A stretch of 64,000 bases of DNA from Vitellaria paradoxa (GCA_019916065.1 CM034236.1:55146690-55210689); one strand, 5' to 3'; shown: positions 50,901-62,556, numbered from the stretch's first letter. Made by a program: numbers and translations. The notes: a model not told the origin generated them from the sequence alone.

Positions 50901-53900
50901 AACATAAACAAATTGCCACCTAAGGAAACTAAGTCCACACATCTAGAAAAAGGTCTTATGCTCTTATTCCGCACTTATCAGTGAGTTTCCAATGAGTACT
51001 GCAAGTGGAGTCACAATCCAATCATTTTTCATTCTGGCACATGTGCCCACACAATTTGTTCTATCTATGCCTACATTAGACCAAGGATAAGGTTTACAGC
51101 GAGGAAGAACAAGAACTTTAAAATAGGTGTCATTTCCATATCCGACACATATTGAATACTCACACTCCTCAAACACTTCAAGATACGTGTCAGACACACC
51201 ACTTGACATGTCTTATTATTTTGTCGTTTTTTCTTCAAATATATAATAAAGACAAATCTAGATTTTAATAGCTGAAACTTCTAAAATTATGAAATCTTAG
51301 AGCTTATATTTTGTTATGTTTTGTATATTGCATTATATATTAAATTAGTTTTGTTACGAATGTCGTATTCACACACACACACATATATATAGCTAACAAA
51401 AATATACAAAATTTATATTTTTTGGCATATCCTAATCGTGTCCATACCCTCATTTTTTTTTTAAATCGACGTATCCGTATCCGTATCCGTATCCGTATCC
51501 ATGCTATTTAGGTTTACAGTCTTCCAATGCATTACATATAATTATGTGTTTGATAAGCCATTAAGTAATCTTACATAACAAAGTTGGACAAAAAATGAGA
51601 AGGAGAAGACAAAATGAAAAAAGGACTAATATACTGCACCTACACACAACAATCTGAAGAAGAAGAGCATCATCCACTTCATGGTTAAACAAAGAAAGGG
51701 AAAATAAATAATTGGGCATGCACAATAAAATCGTAAGAGAAAGTTACCTTCAAGACAGCAAGATCCTTAGCCCGGTCTGCACCAATCAGCTTACCCTCAA
51801 AATTCTTTTGGACCCTTTTAAAAAACTATACACAATGAGGGACTGAGGTGAAATAATAATGTGGGTAAGAAGACTACCCACTTAATTGAAGATTACCCAT
51901 CCATTATGTAGTTCAATCAATAGCTAAGGGCACTATGAAACTCACCCTTCTGAAGCAAGTATGTTAACTCGTGCAACGACTTGGCCATGGCTAGGATTTC
52001 TTGAAAGGGAATTACCAATTACTGGACATAAAACAAATTGATTTATTCAAATTTCCAATTGTCGAACTTATGATTTGAAATGATTGGTATTCATAAGAAA
52101 AAATACTAATAATAATGATTTGAAATGACTGATTAGCATTAATATCTAAAACGTAATGAGGGCATTACGTATTCACAACCCAAACATCTGAAAATCAACT
52201 GGATGGTTCCAAAATATTTGTGAATCAATTACCTCTCAAACATGTACACAAGAACCACTGAGAAGTTATCGGGTTACCATAAATACTTATAACACGTAAA
52301 TAACTGGCATATGTAAGAATACTTGATGAGGAACTGCTTAGAAGTTATCAGGAAATTAAAACATACTCAAAACACATAAAGAATACGAATTGATGAGATC
52401 CAACTAGCGCTGGAGGAAAAACCAGATGTATGATGCATAATTTTTATGCAATAAACAAGTTGATAGTTAATAATCAAGAAGCAATGCTTAAATTAAACAC
52501 AAGTTGCAGCGTAACTGGAAAAAATATATGCGTATCAATCAGCAAGTCAGACAAGTGCTAAATCACTTGTCCATGGTACGGACATCTCGCTAAATTATCA
52601 TTCATGTGTGTAAAAACAATTTAAATTTTATAACCAACTTACCATGATAATTCGTCACAATGTGACCTTGTCCATCCCAGACTACTCCAGAGCCATTACC
52701 TTCAGGAACCTGCTATCATGCATACAAAAGCATAGTGTAGCACCATGTCAAAAGCATATAAGTGTAAGAACTTAACACAATTGCAGCATGTCATGAATAA
52801 TCAACCTAACAATGTTGATGAATTTGTGCACATAATATGACTATAGGTTTGGTACCACCATGAAATGTGATCAACATTGTGCAAATAACATGACTATAGG
52901 TTTGGTAACACCATGAAATATCCAAACAGAATTCTTACATTCAATAAGCAAAATTACCTCAACCACACCCGTAATATTAAGCTGAGGACGCAATGTTACA
53001 TCAAAGATGTTGACAACAGAGTAAGTGTTATTCTCAAAGAGCTGTACAATCCTTTCCTACCGAGAAGACATGAATCAATTCACACAGCATAAAATCCAAT
53101 TTAGATATTATGAAATTGAACAATTCAGAAAGAAAAAGAAAAATAATTAGCTGGTATAGTTGAAGTGAACCTCAGAAGGGAAGAGTGCCCCAGATGGATA
53201 AACAGGTGGTGTCACTTGTTCAATCGTTACAGAAGGATCACCTAAAGCATGGGCTGTGTATACAAAATTTATTATGTGATTGGAAGCAAACTGCTGGTGA
53301 GTTTAAAAGAAGCCTCCAAAATATGAAATCAAATAAGTCTGAAATGGGGTGAACAGAGATCAACCTTAACAAGCATTTATAAGTGTGTGGATTTGTCAGC
53401 AACCTAATAAATTTGAATTAAATATCTTCACTGAATGCATACTGTTTGACATTGGCTTAGAAATGCAATGGGCCATTTACAATTTTAAATGAAATGCCAT
53501 TACACCACAATAGGTCTATAAGATACATGAAACTCATTGTCTGCATTATTAAAAAATAAATAAATAAATAAAGTGCTTAAAAGACATGATTAACAAACAA
53601 ATATAATTATGCAACTAAAAAAAAAAATTGGTCGAAAGGAAATAAAGCCAAGCTGTGCGAACCTGATAAGTACCTTGAAGGATGATAACATGAGTACATA
53701 AACAAGCTTGCAAACAACATCCGACGTGTTGTGAAAGGAAGGTTCTTTTGTATCACTTCAACCAAATCTTTGCTATGATCTTGAACTGCCCTGTAAGCAT
53801 TAGAAGGTTTAACGAAGAGATTTTGGAAAACATATGTAAAACGAATTTTAAATTATAAGATCAGCCTTTTTTATGACAAATGTGGCTCCATTGAATCCAC

Positions 53901-55366
53901 ATGACCAAAAACAAATGCTAGAAGGGGCTCATTTGGTATATATGTCTTCGCAATGAACCAAGTGGAATTAGGAAACAAAATAGCATGACATGACATCAGC
54001 CCGCCATACCACCATATTCTGCAAACACTACCATTTTACCAGCTATCCCACAGCGGCACCTGATGCAATGTTGAAAGGCCACACCTCCGCGGTCACCAAA
54101 TGCTAGGGGCCCAAGTTCCCAACCACTTGACTCTCCTGTCATCAGCGCTACAATTAATAACTTCAGCGCAAATCCTCTCCAACAGCAAGGCAACTCACAA
54201 CTGTCATTGACAACATTCCACAGTTTACCTCCATGACCCAAACATCATAAACCAACAAGCCACCATAACATCCGCCGCCCCACCTCCTCATCAGTCATCA
54301 CCACCGCAAGTACTAAAAACAGTTACCAGTGCCACCATTTTTAACTTTGGTGCAACAACTCACTTCCATTCTTGGAGCCCCGTATAAAATCCACCAAATT
54401 TGTACCAAAACCACATTGAATTCCAGACAGAGAGAGAGACAGAGAACTCAACCTTAACATTATATACATACATAGCAAACATAGGGACCTGAATTTTTAG
54501 GAAATTACACTTGCATGACTGATAAGTCTATGCACCGTAACCATTGATTATGTGGGCAAAAAATTGAGGAAGCAGAAGGCCACTCTAGGGCTAGGCAGTG
54601 ACGAGGCTTGTATGAGACAAGGAAATTTTGGTATTCTACCTATATATTTATGCTACAATTTACTAAAAATAAATACTCCATTAACAATGCCCCTTCAGAA
54701 ATTATAAGTCTCACCAACTTAACTTTTCATGATAGAACTATATAAAAAATCTCTGAAAATAAAACCATAAAACTTTCTCAAGCCAATATATCATTGGTGA
54801 AATTTAGATTTTACTTAACCGAAAAAAAAAAAAAAAAAGAAATTTAGATTTTCAGACAATAGGTTGTTATTTGGATAAATTTAATTCTTATATTTTCTGG
54901 TATTTTTGATAGCTTAAATTTCAATAATTAAATTTTATTATATATTGAGTTTTTTCCCTTTTTTTTTTTTTTTTTTCATTTTAGATTTGTTTTCTTGAAG
55001 GCTTGAAGTCTACAATCACAAAAATCTTTTCAACAAGTTCTCATATATTTTTTTGGATTATAGTTGTTTATATATTTACTCAAAATTTTTTCACGCCGTC
55101 ATGAAATACTAACTTCTAACTTCGTCCCTGCCAAGGCAATGCTTAAGGTACCTTCGAGTGGAAGTGAAATGAGGAGAAACGTCGTTGCAATCATCACCGC
55201 CGCCAGTGGTGTCAGGATGATCTGCTTCGGAGTGGGAGCAGACAGAGGAAATGCCGTTGAAGCAGAGCTCTCGCCGACCCAGATAGCGTCTTGCTTTTGC
55301 GGTTGGGACCCGAACTCTCTGAGGTTGCAGAAGAAGTGTGTAGGAATTGCAAGCCATTACTTGCAT
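47914..55366 (-). CDS. DEG8: Chloroplast thylakoid-lumen Deg/HtrA serine protease DEG8
   Basis: ATP-independent serine protease that, with DEG5, degrades photodamaged photosystem II D1 protein in the lumen. Thirteen minus-strand exons: 55366-55152, 53790-53663, 53253-53171, 53056-52958, 52709-52643, 52021-51946, 51814-51748, 50070-49853, 49670-49603, 49396-49317, 49096-49010, 48881-48774, 48042-47914. All phases agree; 474 residues. Residues 1 to about 90 form the transit region. Twin Arg94-Arg95, a hydrophobic stretch ([11 protein letters not shown]) and Ala-His-Ala at 115-117 fit Tat-type lumen import and cleavage. The catalytic triad is intact: His197 (TNYHV), Asp240 (RAKDLAVLK) and Ser318 (GNSGGP). 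One PDZ domain covers about 370-472, as in DEG8. [20 protein letters not shown] and [14 protein letters not shown] are near-diagnostic for DEG8 over DEG1 and DEG5. Introns are long, up to 1.7 kb, and carry repeats. The start and first exon are the least certain part. Confidence 0.93.
51471..51502. repeat. Hexanucleotide repeat (GTATCC) in DEG8 intron 7
   Basis: About five GTATCC units follow GACGTATCC. They lie at the edge of a 50930-51510 segment with GTGTC/GACAC-rich phrases (GTGTCTGACACG, complemented, at about 51185) that looks like an inserted repetitive element inside intron 7 (50071-51747). No borders were found. Confidence 0.7.
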
Positions 55367-56099
55367 AATTTCTTCCTCCAGATCCTCTGCAGAGAACAGA
55401 TAGAGTGGATAGGGTTTTTTTCACTCATTCTACGCCTTGTTGCTCAACTCTCCCTTGTATTTGTCTTCATCTACGGTAGAAGATTACATTAAAAAAAAAA
55501 AATCTAAGAATTTACGAAGGAGTGCTGAAAGAGAGCACGAATAAGGTAGGTGTGATTTTAGTAAAAATTTTTTTTTTTTAGATAATTCAAGATATTCAAA
55601 TTAACTTATACAAGGAAACTCAATTTTTAACTAATTAAATTACTTTTTCACGATTATAATTTTAGTAAACTCGATACATCATTTGAATCAAACTTCAAAG
55701 GGAGTGAAAAATTCCAGCAGCCATAGTCTTCCTTGGAGTTATAATATTAGACAACGGAAAAAGCGAGAATGTTTCCTCAAACTTAACACAATTTGATTTA
55801 ATTTTTTTGAAATGAATTAATTATTTAACACATTTATTAAATTCTAAAATATTTAATAAAAATACAAATATATATGAATTATAAACTCAAATATAGCACA
55901 ATTGCTATCCTAGCCCTACTCACTTAAATCATATGTTCTATGTCCGGTTGGTTACTTGAGAGTGAAAATATTTAAAAATGAAATTTATAGTCTTTTTAAA
56001 TATGATTTAAGTGGATAGAAAGGAGGCAGAATAATTTCTCCGTGAGGTCAGATGCATGGGAGAAATGCCTTTTCTCAAGTTTACGAACACCGATATATG

Positions 56100-56522
56100 T
56101 TTGGTTGGTCAAAAAGTATAATAAAAACACAAAAATTTGATATAAAAGTTATATGTAGGAAAATTTGATTGAAAAAAATATAAAAAATTAGTAAAAATTA
56201 ATAGATTTTGGTTGATTTTTTTTTTTTTTTTGGTTTGTGCCACACATACCGGCCCCTCAACATGTATAGCGGTAAATCGCGAACTCGCGTAGCGGCGGGG
56301 AGTCGGACCCACACCCAAGAACTGGATACGGTTCGTCCAGCCAAGGAGGCCCGTCCTACCAACTTTTACTACGCTTTGCGCCCGGGAGGCTGGCCCCAAG
56401 TTTTGCTAGAGAGGAGACTTGAACTTGAGATCTTGGGGTGGTAAACCCCTAAGTCCCAGTCCAAGACCATCCCATCTAACCCCTTGGGGTTGATTTTGGT
56501 TGATTTTAACCAACTAAAAAAT
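56100..56522. mobile_element. Family C MITE split by a SINE insertion
   Basis: The left part (56100-56219) and the right stub (56508-56522) together align with the reverse complement of the intact MITE at 33952-34097. Shared landmarks in order are TTTGGTTGGTCAAAAAGTA, ATTTGAT(A/G)TAAAAGT, AAATTTGATTGAAAAAAA and GTTGATTTT. The SINE interrupts it near its right end. Confidence 0.75.
56220..56491 (-). mobile_element. tRNA-derived SINE with 16-bp target duplication
   Basis: 272-bp GC-rich unit flanked by the perfect 16-mer GATTTTGGTTGATTTT (56204-56219 and 56492-56507). On the minus strand the head has an A-box-like TTAGATGGGATGG and a B-box-like AGTTCAAGTCTCC, then a body and a terminal A-rich tail (the T run at 56216-56231 on the plus strand). 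It is a different family from the SINE at 29121-29382. The perfect duplication implies a young insertion. Confidence 0.88.
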
Positions 56523-57802
56523 TGGAAAGGAAATCCAACGTTTAATTTGTTAATTAATATGCATTTATTTTTATTAATAATTTGCCCAATATGACAAACG
56601 TTCAAAAATCCATGCATTAATGGAAAAACTTCATGAAATCTAAGACTATAAATTTATGATAATTAAGCTATAACCAAAATTATTTAAAACAATTTAATGT
56701 ATTTAATCATTGCCCAAGGCGGGAACAAATGTTTGAAATAAATTATTAAATGAAAATAACTGATGACATATTATTTGTATAAATTGAAAATTTAATTAAT
56801 ACATTTAATACAACCCAACTTACAATTTTTATTTATAGAAATGAGGTCTGCAACATTAGAAAAAAATAAAAAATAAATAAAGTTCACATGGAGATAATTT
56901 GTTGAAGTAATGTCATTTATATGATAATATTAAACGGCCTAGACTTCAAAGGTGAAGAATTTTCTGTAATAAATAAAAGCCTGATGAAATAATGCCACCT
57001 GAAAGTAGGAGGCCCAGACTGTATTGACACATATTTCTGTGTTTTAAAAATTAAAAAAATTATAATATTATTGCTCAATATTAGCACATACATTGTAAAA
57101 CCTATATAGTGGACAATCATTGAACCAGTTTTATTCATATATATATATATATATACATATATATATAAAAGGTTTAGAAGGATAACTTTTTGTTTAAAGC
57201 GCATTAATTCCACATTAAATTTTGATTTTTCTAATTTTTGAATACCATAATTAAATTGCATAAATATTAGCTTTAACTGTTCTCTAGTAGTACGAGTTAC
57301 TATTTAAAATAAATGTAAATCCATAAAAATATAACGCAAAATAATAATTAAGCATAACATTGTTTTATGAGATTATTTTTAATATCCTATGTATTTTTAA
57401 TTGTTAAAATTTTAGCGTTTGAAATATTTAAATTGTAAAACTTTAAAAGTTTCAAGATAAAATTGTTTCTGAATGTTAATTTTAAAATAGCTTAAAAATT
57501 GTATTAGCTCATAATTCTTTTTTCTTTTTCTTCAATCAATTATTATTATTATTGTTGTTATTATTATTTTCGCATAGCATGAGCTCATTGATTATTAGAG
57601 ACTTTTTATTTTTTTAGGTTTATTCGTTTACTCTTCCTGTGTGAGCAGCGGAGAATTTTTTTATTTTTATTTTTCTTCACAACTACTCAATTATCATCTA
57701 ACTCCGACAACTATTCGTTGTTAACCTCTTCAGCCATCTCCGACCACTGTAGTTACCGTCTGCCGGCCACATCTAGTCACCACAACAACACCATAATTAT
57801 TA

Positions 57803-57930
57803 TGGGAGGGATAGGTCCGGTGCAGTGCACCGTCCTGTGCATCTACACACCGTTGAATTAAATAATAATAAATCATCCAATAGTGCGAGGTGTGCAGGAC
57901 GGTGCACTGCACTGGACCTACCCCTTCCCT
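57803..57930. mobile_element. 128-bp foldback MITE with 8-bp target duplication
   Basis: Flanked by AATTATTA (57795-57802 and 57931-57938). Almost the whole element is inverted repeat: the left arm contains AGGTCC(G)GTGCAGTGCACC and GTCCTGTGCA, the right arm its complement GTGCAGGACGGTGCACTGCA. Only about 45 bp of AT-rich loop lies between. The 8-bp duplication suggests a hAT MITE. Transcribed from either side it would form a near-perfect hairpin of about 40 bp. Confidence 0.85.
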
Positions 57931-58090
57931 AATTATTAACTAATAATTATTATTATCAAACACATTTTCAAATTTTATTTTTTCCTACTATTAAGTGAAA
58001 ACTAAAAAAAAATGAATACAAAAATTAAATATTAAATATAAAATTGAACACAATAATTAAAAATCAATAATTTTGTCAAATGAGTCCTAA

Positions 58091-58410
58091 CTAAGGCTTC
58101 ATTAGGATACCAAAAGCAATTTTTAGTTTTTTGTTACTTATTTTTATCCTATGTGGTTCTTTTATTAAAATTTAATTTTTTTTTTGAAAGTTGTAATTTT
58201 TAAACATCTTAATCGTATTCATAGAAAAAATAAAATTTAAAAAAAAAATTCACCTCCATTTTAAAACAATGTCTAAATGTTAATTGCTTTTTTTTTTTAA
58301 CAAATATGACTAAAACATTTAAAAATTATAACTCTTAAAGAAATTATATAAGACAAAAACAAACTATAAAAAAAATCAAAAACTATTTTTAGTACCCAAA
58401 TCAACGCATC
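58091..58410. mobile_element. Inverted-repeat element related to 58939-59346
   Basis: Begins GGCTTCATTAGGATACC and ends near ACCCAAATCAACGCATCC. The interior shares AAAATTTAATTTT...CATCTTAATCGT and the TATAA(C/G)AC-AAAAACAAACTA phrases with the next element. Diverged copy; borders approximate. Confidence 0.5.
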
Positions 58411-58938
58411 CATAGGCAGTGGTGCATGGAGTCTGAATTATGTATAGTAGGAGGTGAAGACATATTTATGTGAGAATTTTAATTTATCCCAAGTTCAGAA
58501 TTTGATGTATGGACACATTAATATTTTTAATCGTACATATTTTTGTATTTTATATTTTACGTTGATATATTAAATATGTTTCAAAAGAAATATTAAAAGG
58601 GTTCGAGCTATTAGCCTTAAATTCGAAAAAAAAAAAAAAACACAGAGAGATAAAAAAAAAAAATCAAACGATCTTTTACTAATTTAAAATATTATAAAAA
58701 TATTTTCATTTGAGAATTTTTAAAATTTTTAAGTGTGTAAGAGCTTAAAATTTTCAATTAAAAAGATAACGGATTTAAAAATATCTATATACAGACTATT
58801 TTTACACCAATAACATGGCTTTTCTTATTTTTAAATATATATATTTTTTATAAATGTGAACAATATCTCTAAAAGTTATTAAAAACAAAAAGAAAATAAT
58901 GAAAAAAAAATTGATTTTTTTCTCATATACAAAACTTA

Positions 58939-59346
58939 GGCTTCGTTTGGTTACAAATAAGATATTAGCTTTTTCTTTGTAGTTTTTTTCATCTAATATG
59001 ACTTTTTTCACTAAAATTTAATTTTCTTTTTAAAAACTATAGCTTTTTGAGATGTTAATCGTTTTCGTAAAAGAAAATAAAAATATAAATAAAAAATTTA
59101 TGTTTGTTTGAGTAAAAGTTAAAAAAAATAAAAATATTAATTTTTTTCATTATTTTTTACTCAAACGGATAATTTTATCCTAATAGACATAAATTTTTTG
59201 AATTTTTTTCTGAATATGATTAACACACCTTAAAGTTATAATTTTTTTAAAAAAATTAAATTTTAGTGAAAAAAGTCATATAAGATGAGAAAAATACAAA
59301 GAGAGAGACAGAAGCTAAAACCAAATTTTTGTAGCCAAACTCAGCC
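58939..59346. mobile_element. 408-bp MITE with inverted termini
   Basis: The left end GGCTTCGTTTGGTTACAAAT and the complemented right end GGCTGAGTTTGGCTACAAAA match over about 35 bp with gaps, and TA (or the longer CTTA/TAAG) abuts both ends. The two halves are also broadly complementary inside (ATGACTTTTTTCACTAAAA against TTTTAGTGAAAAAAGTCAT, 19 of 19), making a large foldback. Confidence 0.75.
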
Positions 59347-59692
59347 TAAGCTTGAGTTCTATGCATGACCACTTCAAACTCTGCCAGCTCTTAAGCTGAG
59401 AAAACATGTGTCAAGCTACGATCTTTTCATTCTGGCTGAACTGTGTGCTGTCCAAAAACCCAACACAAAAGAAACGAGGACTCTGAACTTTTCATTCTGG
59501 CTGGCACTGTGCTGTCCAAAAACCAAATACAAAAGAAGCGAGGATGACACAAACATTCATCTCTTTCCCTATTAGGGTAACTAAATGACATTTAATACAC
59601 ATAAATAAAGCTAATAAACAAGCCAAAACTCTCACGTCAAGGCCCGCACTAGTCCCTATCTCTATGCTTTGTACGCTTCTACCACTTTCCCC

Positions 59693-59700
59693 TATAAATA
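59693..59700 (+). promoter_or_regulatory. TATA box of the LTP gene
   Basis: TATAAATA in the context TTCCCCTATAAATACCC, 129 bp before the start codon. Transcription would start near 59725-59730. The resulting leader of about 100 nt contains a CA microsatellite (59763-59788) and an A-rich run just before the ATG. Confidence 0.75.
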
Positions 59701-59828
59701 CCCTACTTCCATTTCCCACCCTCCCTCCATCACCACATACACACACAGAGATAGTTCACACAATACACACACACACACACACACACACATAGCAAGCAAT
59801 ATATTACAAGATAAAAAAAAAAAAAAAG

Positions 59829-60290
59829 ATGAAGGGAGTTGCTGTGACTTTGTTGGCGGTGCTAGCGGTGGTTGGGCTCATGGCAGCTGGGCCAAGTGAG
59901 GCGGCCGTCTGTGCGACCGTGACCTGCCAGCAAGTGGACGCGGCGCTTGCCCCGTGCGTAGCTTACCTGACACAAGGGGGGACACCGTCGGACACGTGCT
60001 GCGCTGGGGTGAGGAATTTGAAGAAGATGGCTCAGACCAAACAGGACCGCCAAACGGCTTGCACTTGTGTCAAGGAAGCCGCCGGGCGTTACCGCAACTT
60101 GAAGGACGATGCTGCTGCTGCCCTTCCACGGAAATGCAAAGTCCAAATCAATATTCCCATCAGCCGCACCGTCGACTGCCGCAAGTAACCCTCTACCCAT
60201 ATATATATATATATATTGATTTAGATATATATTTGATTATATCAATTTGATTTTGATTTTGTTTTTTTATTTTTTGATTGCAGTGTTTAA
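59829..60290 (+). CDS. Non-specific lipid transfer protein, type I
   Basis: Small secreted lipid carrier, likely active in the cell wall or cuticle. The signal peptide is residues 1 to about 25 (hydrophobic core VTLLAVLAVVGLMAAG, cleavage near SEA). The eight-cysteine motif is Cys33-x9-Cys43-x13-Cys57Cys58-x19-Cys78-x-Cys80-x22-Cys103-x13-Cys117, the type-I spacing, with Thr between Cys78 and Cys80. An extra Cys28 lies just before the motif. Read without splicing, the frame ends at 60188 (119 aa, ...DCRK). But GTAACC at 60185 and a pyrimidine-rich TTGATTGCAG ending at 60283 define an intron. Splicing joins 59829-60184 to 60284-60290 and ends ...DCRNV (120 aa), with the intron 4 nt before the stop, where type-I LTP genes usually have theirs. 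I favour the spliced form. The intron contains a TA repeat (60200-60215). Confidence 0.9.
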
Positions 60291-60830
60291 GGTTGTTGCT
60301 ACTACAGCGGATCAATAAAAGGAGAGAGCTCTGGTTGCATCTAGTTTCATGGACTATAGTAATATCCTGTCTTACTATGTGTAGTTCATGAACCAGGGTG
60401 ATATGTTTTATATATAAATTAGAGAAAATAAGGAAATAAATATGTAGTAATATTATCAGCGTTTTGAGTTTAATTACCACAACTGTGAAATAAAAAGGAG
60501 TTTCTTTCTCTCTTTCTCTCTCATTTAATTTGTTGACTGCTAAGTATATATGCATGATTCTAATTAACTACTCGAATGGATTATGGCTGGCTACTAACAA
60601 AATAAAATGAATAAAAGGAAACTTTCTCCATCAATTTGAATGATGTGCATGATGTTTGGACGAAGTGATGCGGAAGTGTTATAATTGGGAGGCCATATTT
60701 GGTTGTGATGTTTTATATGCCAGTAATTATTTTTGTGTCAGAAAGTGAAAAGTCTTTTATTTTTTATTTTTTAATCTACACATCCGTATGTGAATTTTTA
60801 TAATTTTTTTTAAAGTATTTTTAAATATAA

Positions 60831-60966
60831 GTTCTGTTTAAAGTGGTAAAAAATTTTTAAAAACAGTAAAAAATACTGAAAAATTCTAAAAATTATTCAC
60901 TTTTTATCTTATTACACAAATTACGAACTCACGATTTATCTATTTTTTGTTATTCCAAGCCAACAC
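60831..60966 (-). mobile_element. MITE family A copy
   Basis: Begins GTTCTGTTTAAAGTGGTAAA and contains CTTATTACACAAATTACGAA. It ends TTTTTGTTATTCCAAGCC. Confidence 0.6.
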
Positions 60967-61934
60967 ACAGTGTGTAAAAATTACTGATTAAAAAATAAAT
61001 GAATTTTAATAAAAGAATCTTATAATACTGCAAATTGGTTGGGAAAACAATTACTACTATTCAATTTACCAAACTAAGCGTCAAAGAACAAGTCTGAGGC
61101 TCGTCATGCACACTTCAAGTGAAACAAATAAATAAAACCAGATACACCAAACAGGAAATAAATAATATAATTAATAAACAGACAAGTTGTGGAGCTTATC
61201 CGAAAATAAATTTTTATTTATTTTAACAAACACATAAAAAGTTGCCCTGATAACTTTTTCCAAAAAAAATAATAAAAATTATTAAAATGTTCGCTTCCAG
61301 ACGCACTGATACTGAAACTCATCATGCGCTGTCTAAATGAAACAAACAAATAAAACCAAATACATGAAACAGAAAAATGATTTTATACCAATAATTACAT
61401 TTCAAATTATCATGCCAACAGAATTATTTTAAATTTACGTTTTATATCTATATATAAATTAGTAATTACATATATCTAATATTTTATATTAGCAATTACA
61501 TTTGAAATGTGTAAATATATTATGTAAATTAATTACAATAAGTTTAGATTATAACTTACGAAATTACTTGATTGTGATAATTTTTTTTATAATATAAAAA
61601 AATTACTAACAAACGAACAATTCGAGTTTAACATAATACATATAAAGATATATATAATATCTTTTAAGCCCTATTTAGAATTGGGCAGGGCCAAGCTTCG
61701 GCTTTCAAGTTTAATCCCAAATTTAAAAAATATTAGAGCAAATTTAAACCAAGATAGCAAACCGAATCTAAATCTCCACGGCCAATGTTTGGCGATCATA
61801 TATGTGAACCCAATTTGTTGAACCAGGCTAAACAAATAACGAAATGACGGCCCAAATCATTGGACCATGCTAGCTAAATAATTAAATGATGGGCCCAATC
61901 ACTTTGCAACACTCATAATTATTTTTCTTTTGTG

Positions 61935-62308
61935 CCGTGTTTGATACCCGGATTATATGGCCGGATTGGAGAACTCATCCGTGGGTCCCATAACAATGAG
62001 GTGTTTGTTTGGTTTTTTGGTTAATCCGTGAGACCCACGGATTGGAGTGTTAGTGATGAGATTTGGTGGATGAGTAATCCCGGGGGGTTGGGGTATTATT
62101 AATCCCCCATTGTCGGATTGTTTCCCTCTAAAATCCAAATGTTCAAAATTATTTCCTATCACATCTTTTATTCCATTTTATATCCCACCAACCAAACACT
62201 TAAAAAATAATCCCACATAAAAATTTAATCCCATCTTTTATCCAATTCCATATATTATCCATGGTATTATTTATCCCCCATCATCCAATCTCCTCAAACA
62301 AACTAGCC
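61935..62308. mobile_element. Possible MITE with imperfect inverted termini
   Basis: The left GTGTTTGATACCCGGATTAT and the complemented right GTTTGAGGAGATTGGATGAT ends are similar. The interior repeats TTAATCCC and TATCC/ATCCCA words on both strands, and the two halves are partly complementary. No target duplication was fixed. Confidence 0.5.
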
Positions 62309-62388
62309 CTTTGGGTTTTTGGAGGCCGGTCACTATTTATGGACTTATAAGGATTTAAGTCATACCCAAAAAACTTGTTTGTGAATAA

Positions 62389-62556
62389 GGCTCCGTTTGG
62401 AGCTAAACAAAATAAAATAAAATTCTACAAAACTCTACAAACACGAATTACGATATAGTAAAATTTAAATTCTTCACTCACTACACGAATTATAAGACAT
62501 TTACTTTTACAATTTTATTTTATTTTCTACACTTTTATACAACTCCAAACACACCC
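62389..62556. mobile_element. MITE family A, full-length copy with TAA duplication
   Basis: 168 bp flanked by TAA (62386-62388, 62557-62559). The left GGCTCCGTTTGGAG and complemented right GGGTGTGTTTGGAG termini match, and it has a CTTCACTCACTACACGAATT core. Same length as the copies at 22181 and 36970, but a diverged interior. Confidence 0.75.

Larger units (their letters stand above)
55367..59690. other. Intergenic region between DEG8 and the LTP gene
   Basis: The left few hundred bases are the presumed DEG8 promoter; no clear TATA box was seen. The rest is AT-rich, with the SINE-in-MITE nest (56100-56522), a TA microsatellite (about 57138-57173), a hairpin MITE (57803-57930), two related inverted-repeat elements (58091-58410, 58939-59346) and the LTP promoter. 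A local duplication of CTTTTCATTCTGGCTG and CTGTCCAAAAACC occurs at about 59424-59530. No protein gene is supported. Confidence 0.65.

Noticed and set aside
53996..54241. 81-codon minus-strand ORF in DEG8 intron 1
   Set aside because: Tested as a possible extra exon, but the phases of exons 1 and 2 join cleanly without it and the peptide resembles nothing in Deg proteases.
59862..60200. 112-codon antisense ORF across the LTP gene
   Set aside because: Shadow of the GC-rich LTP coding frame; no independent support.
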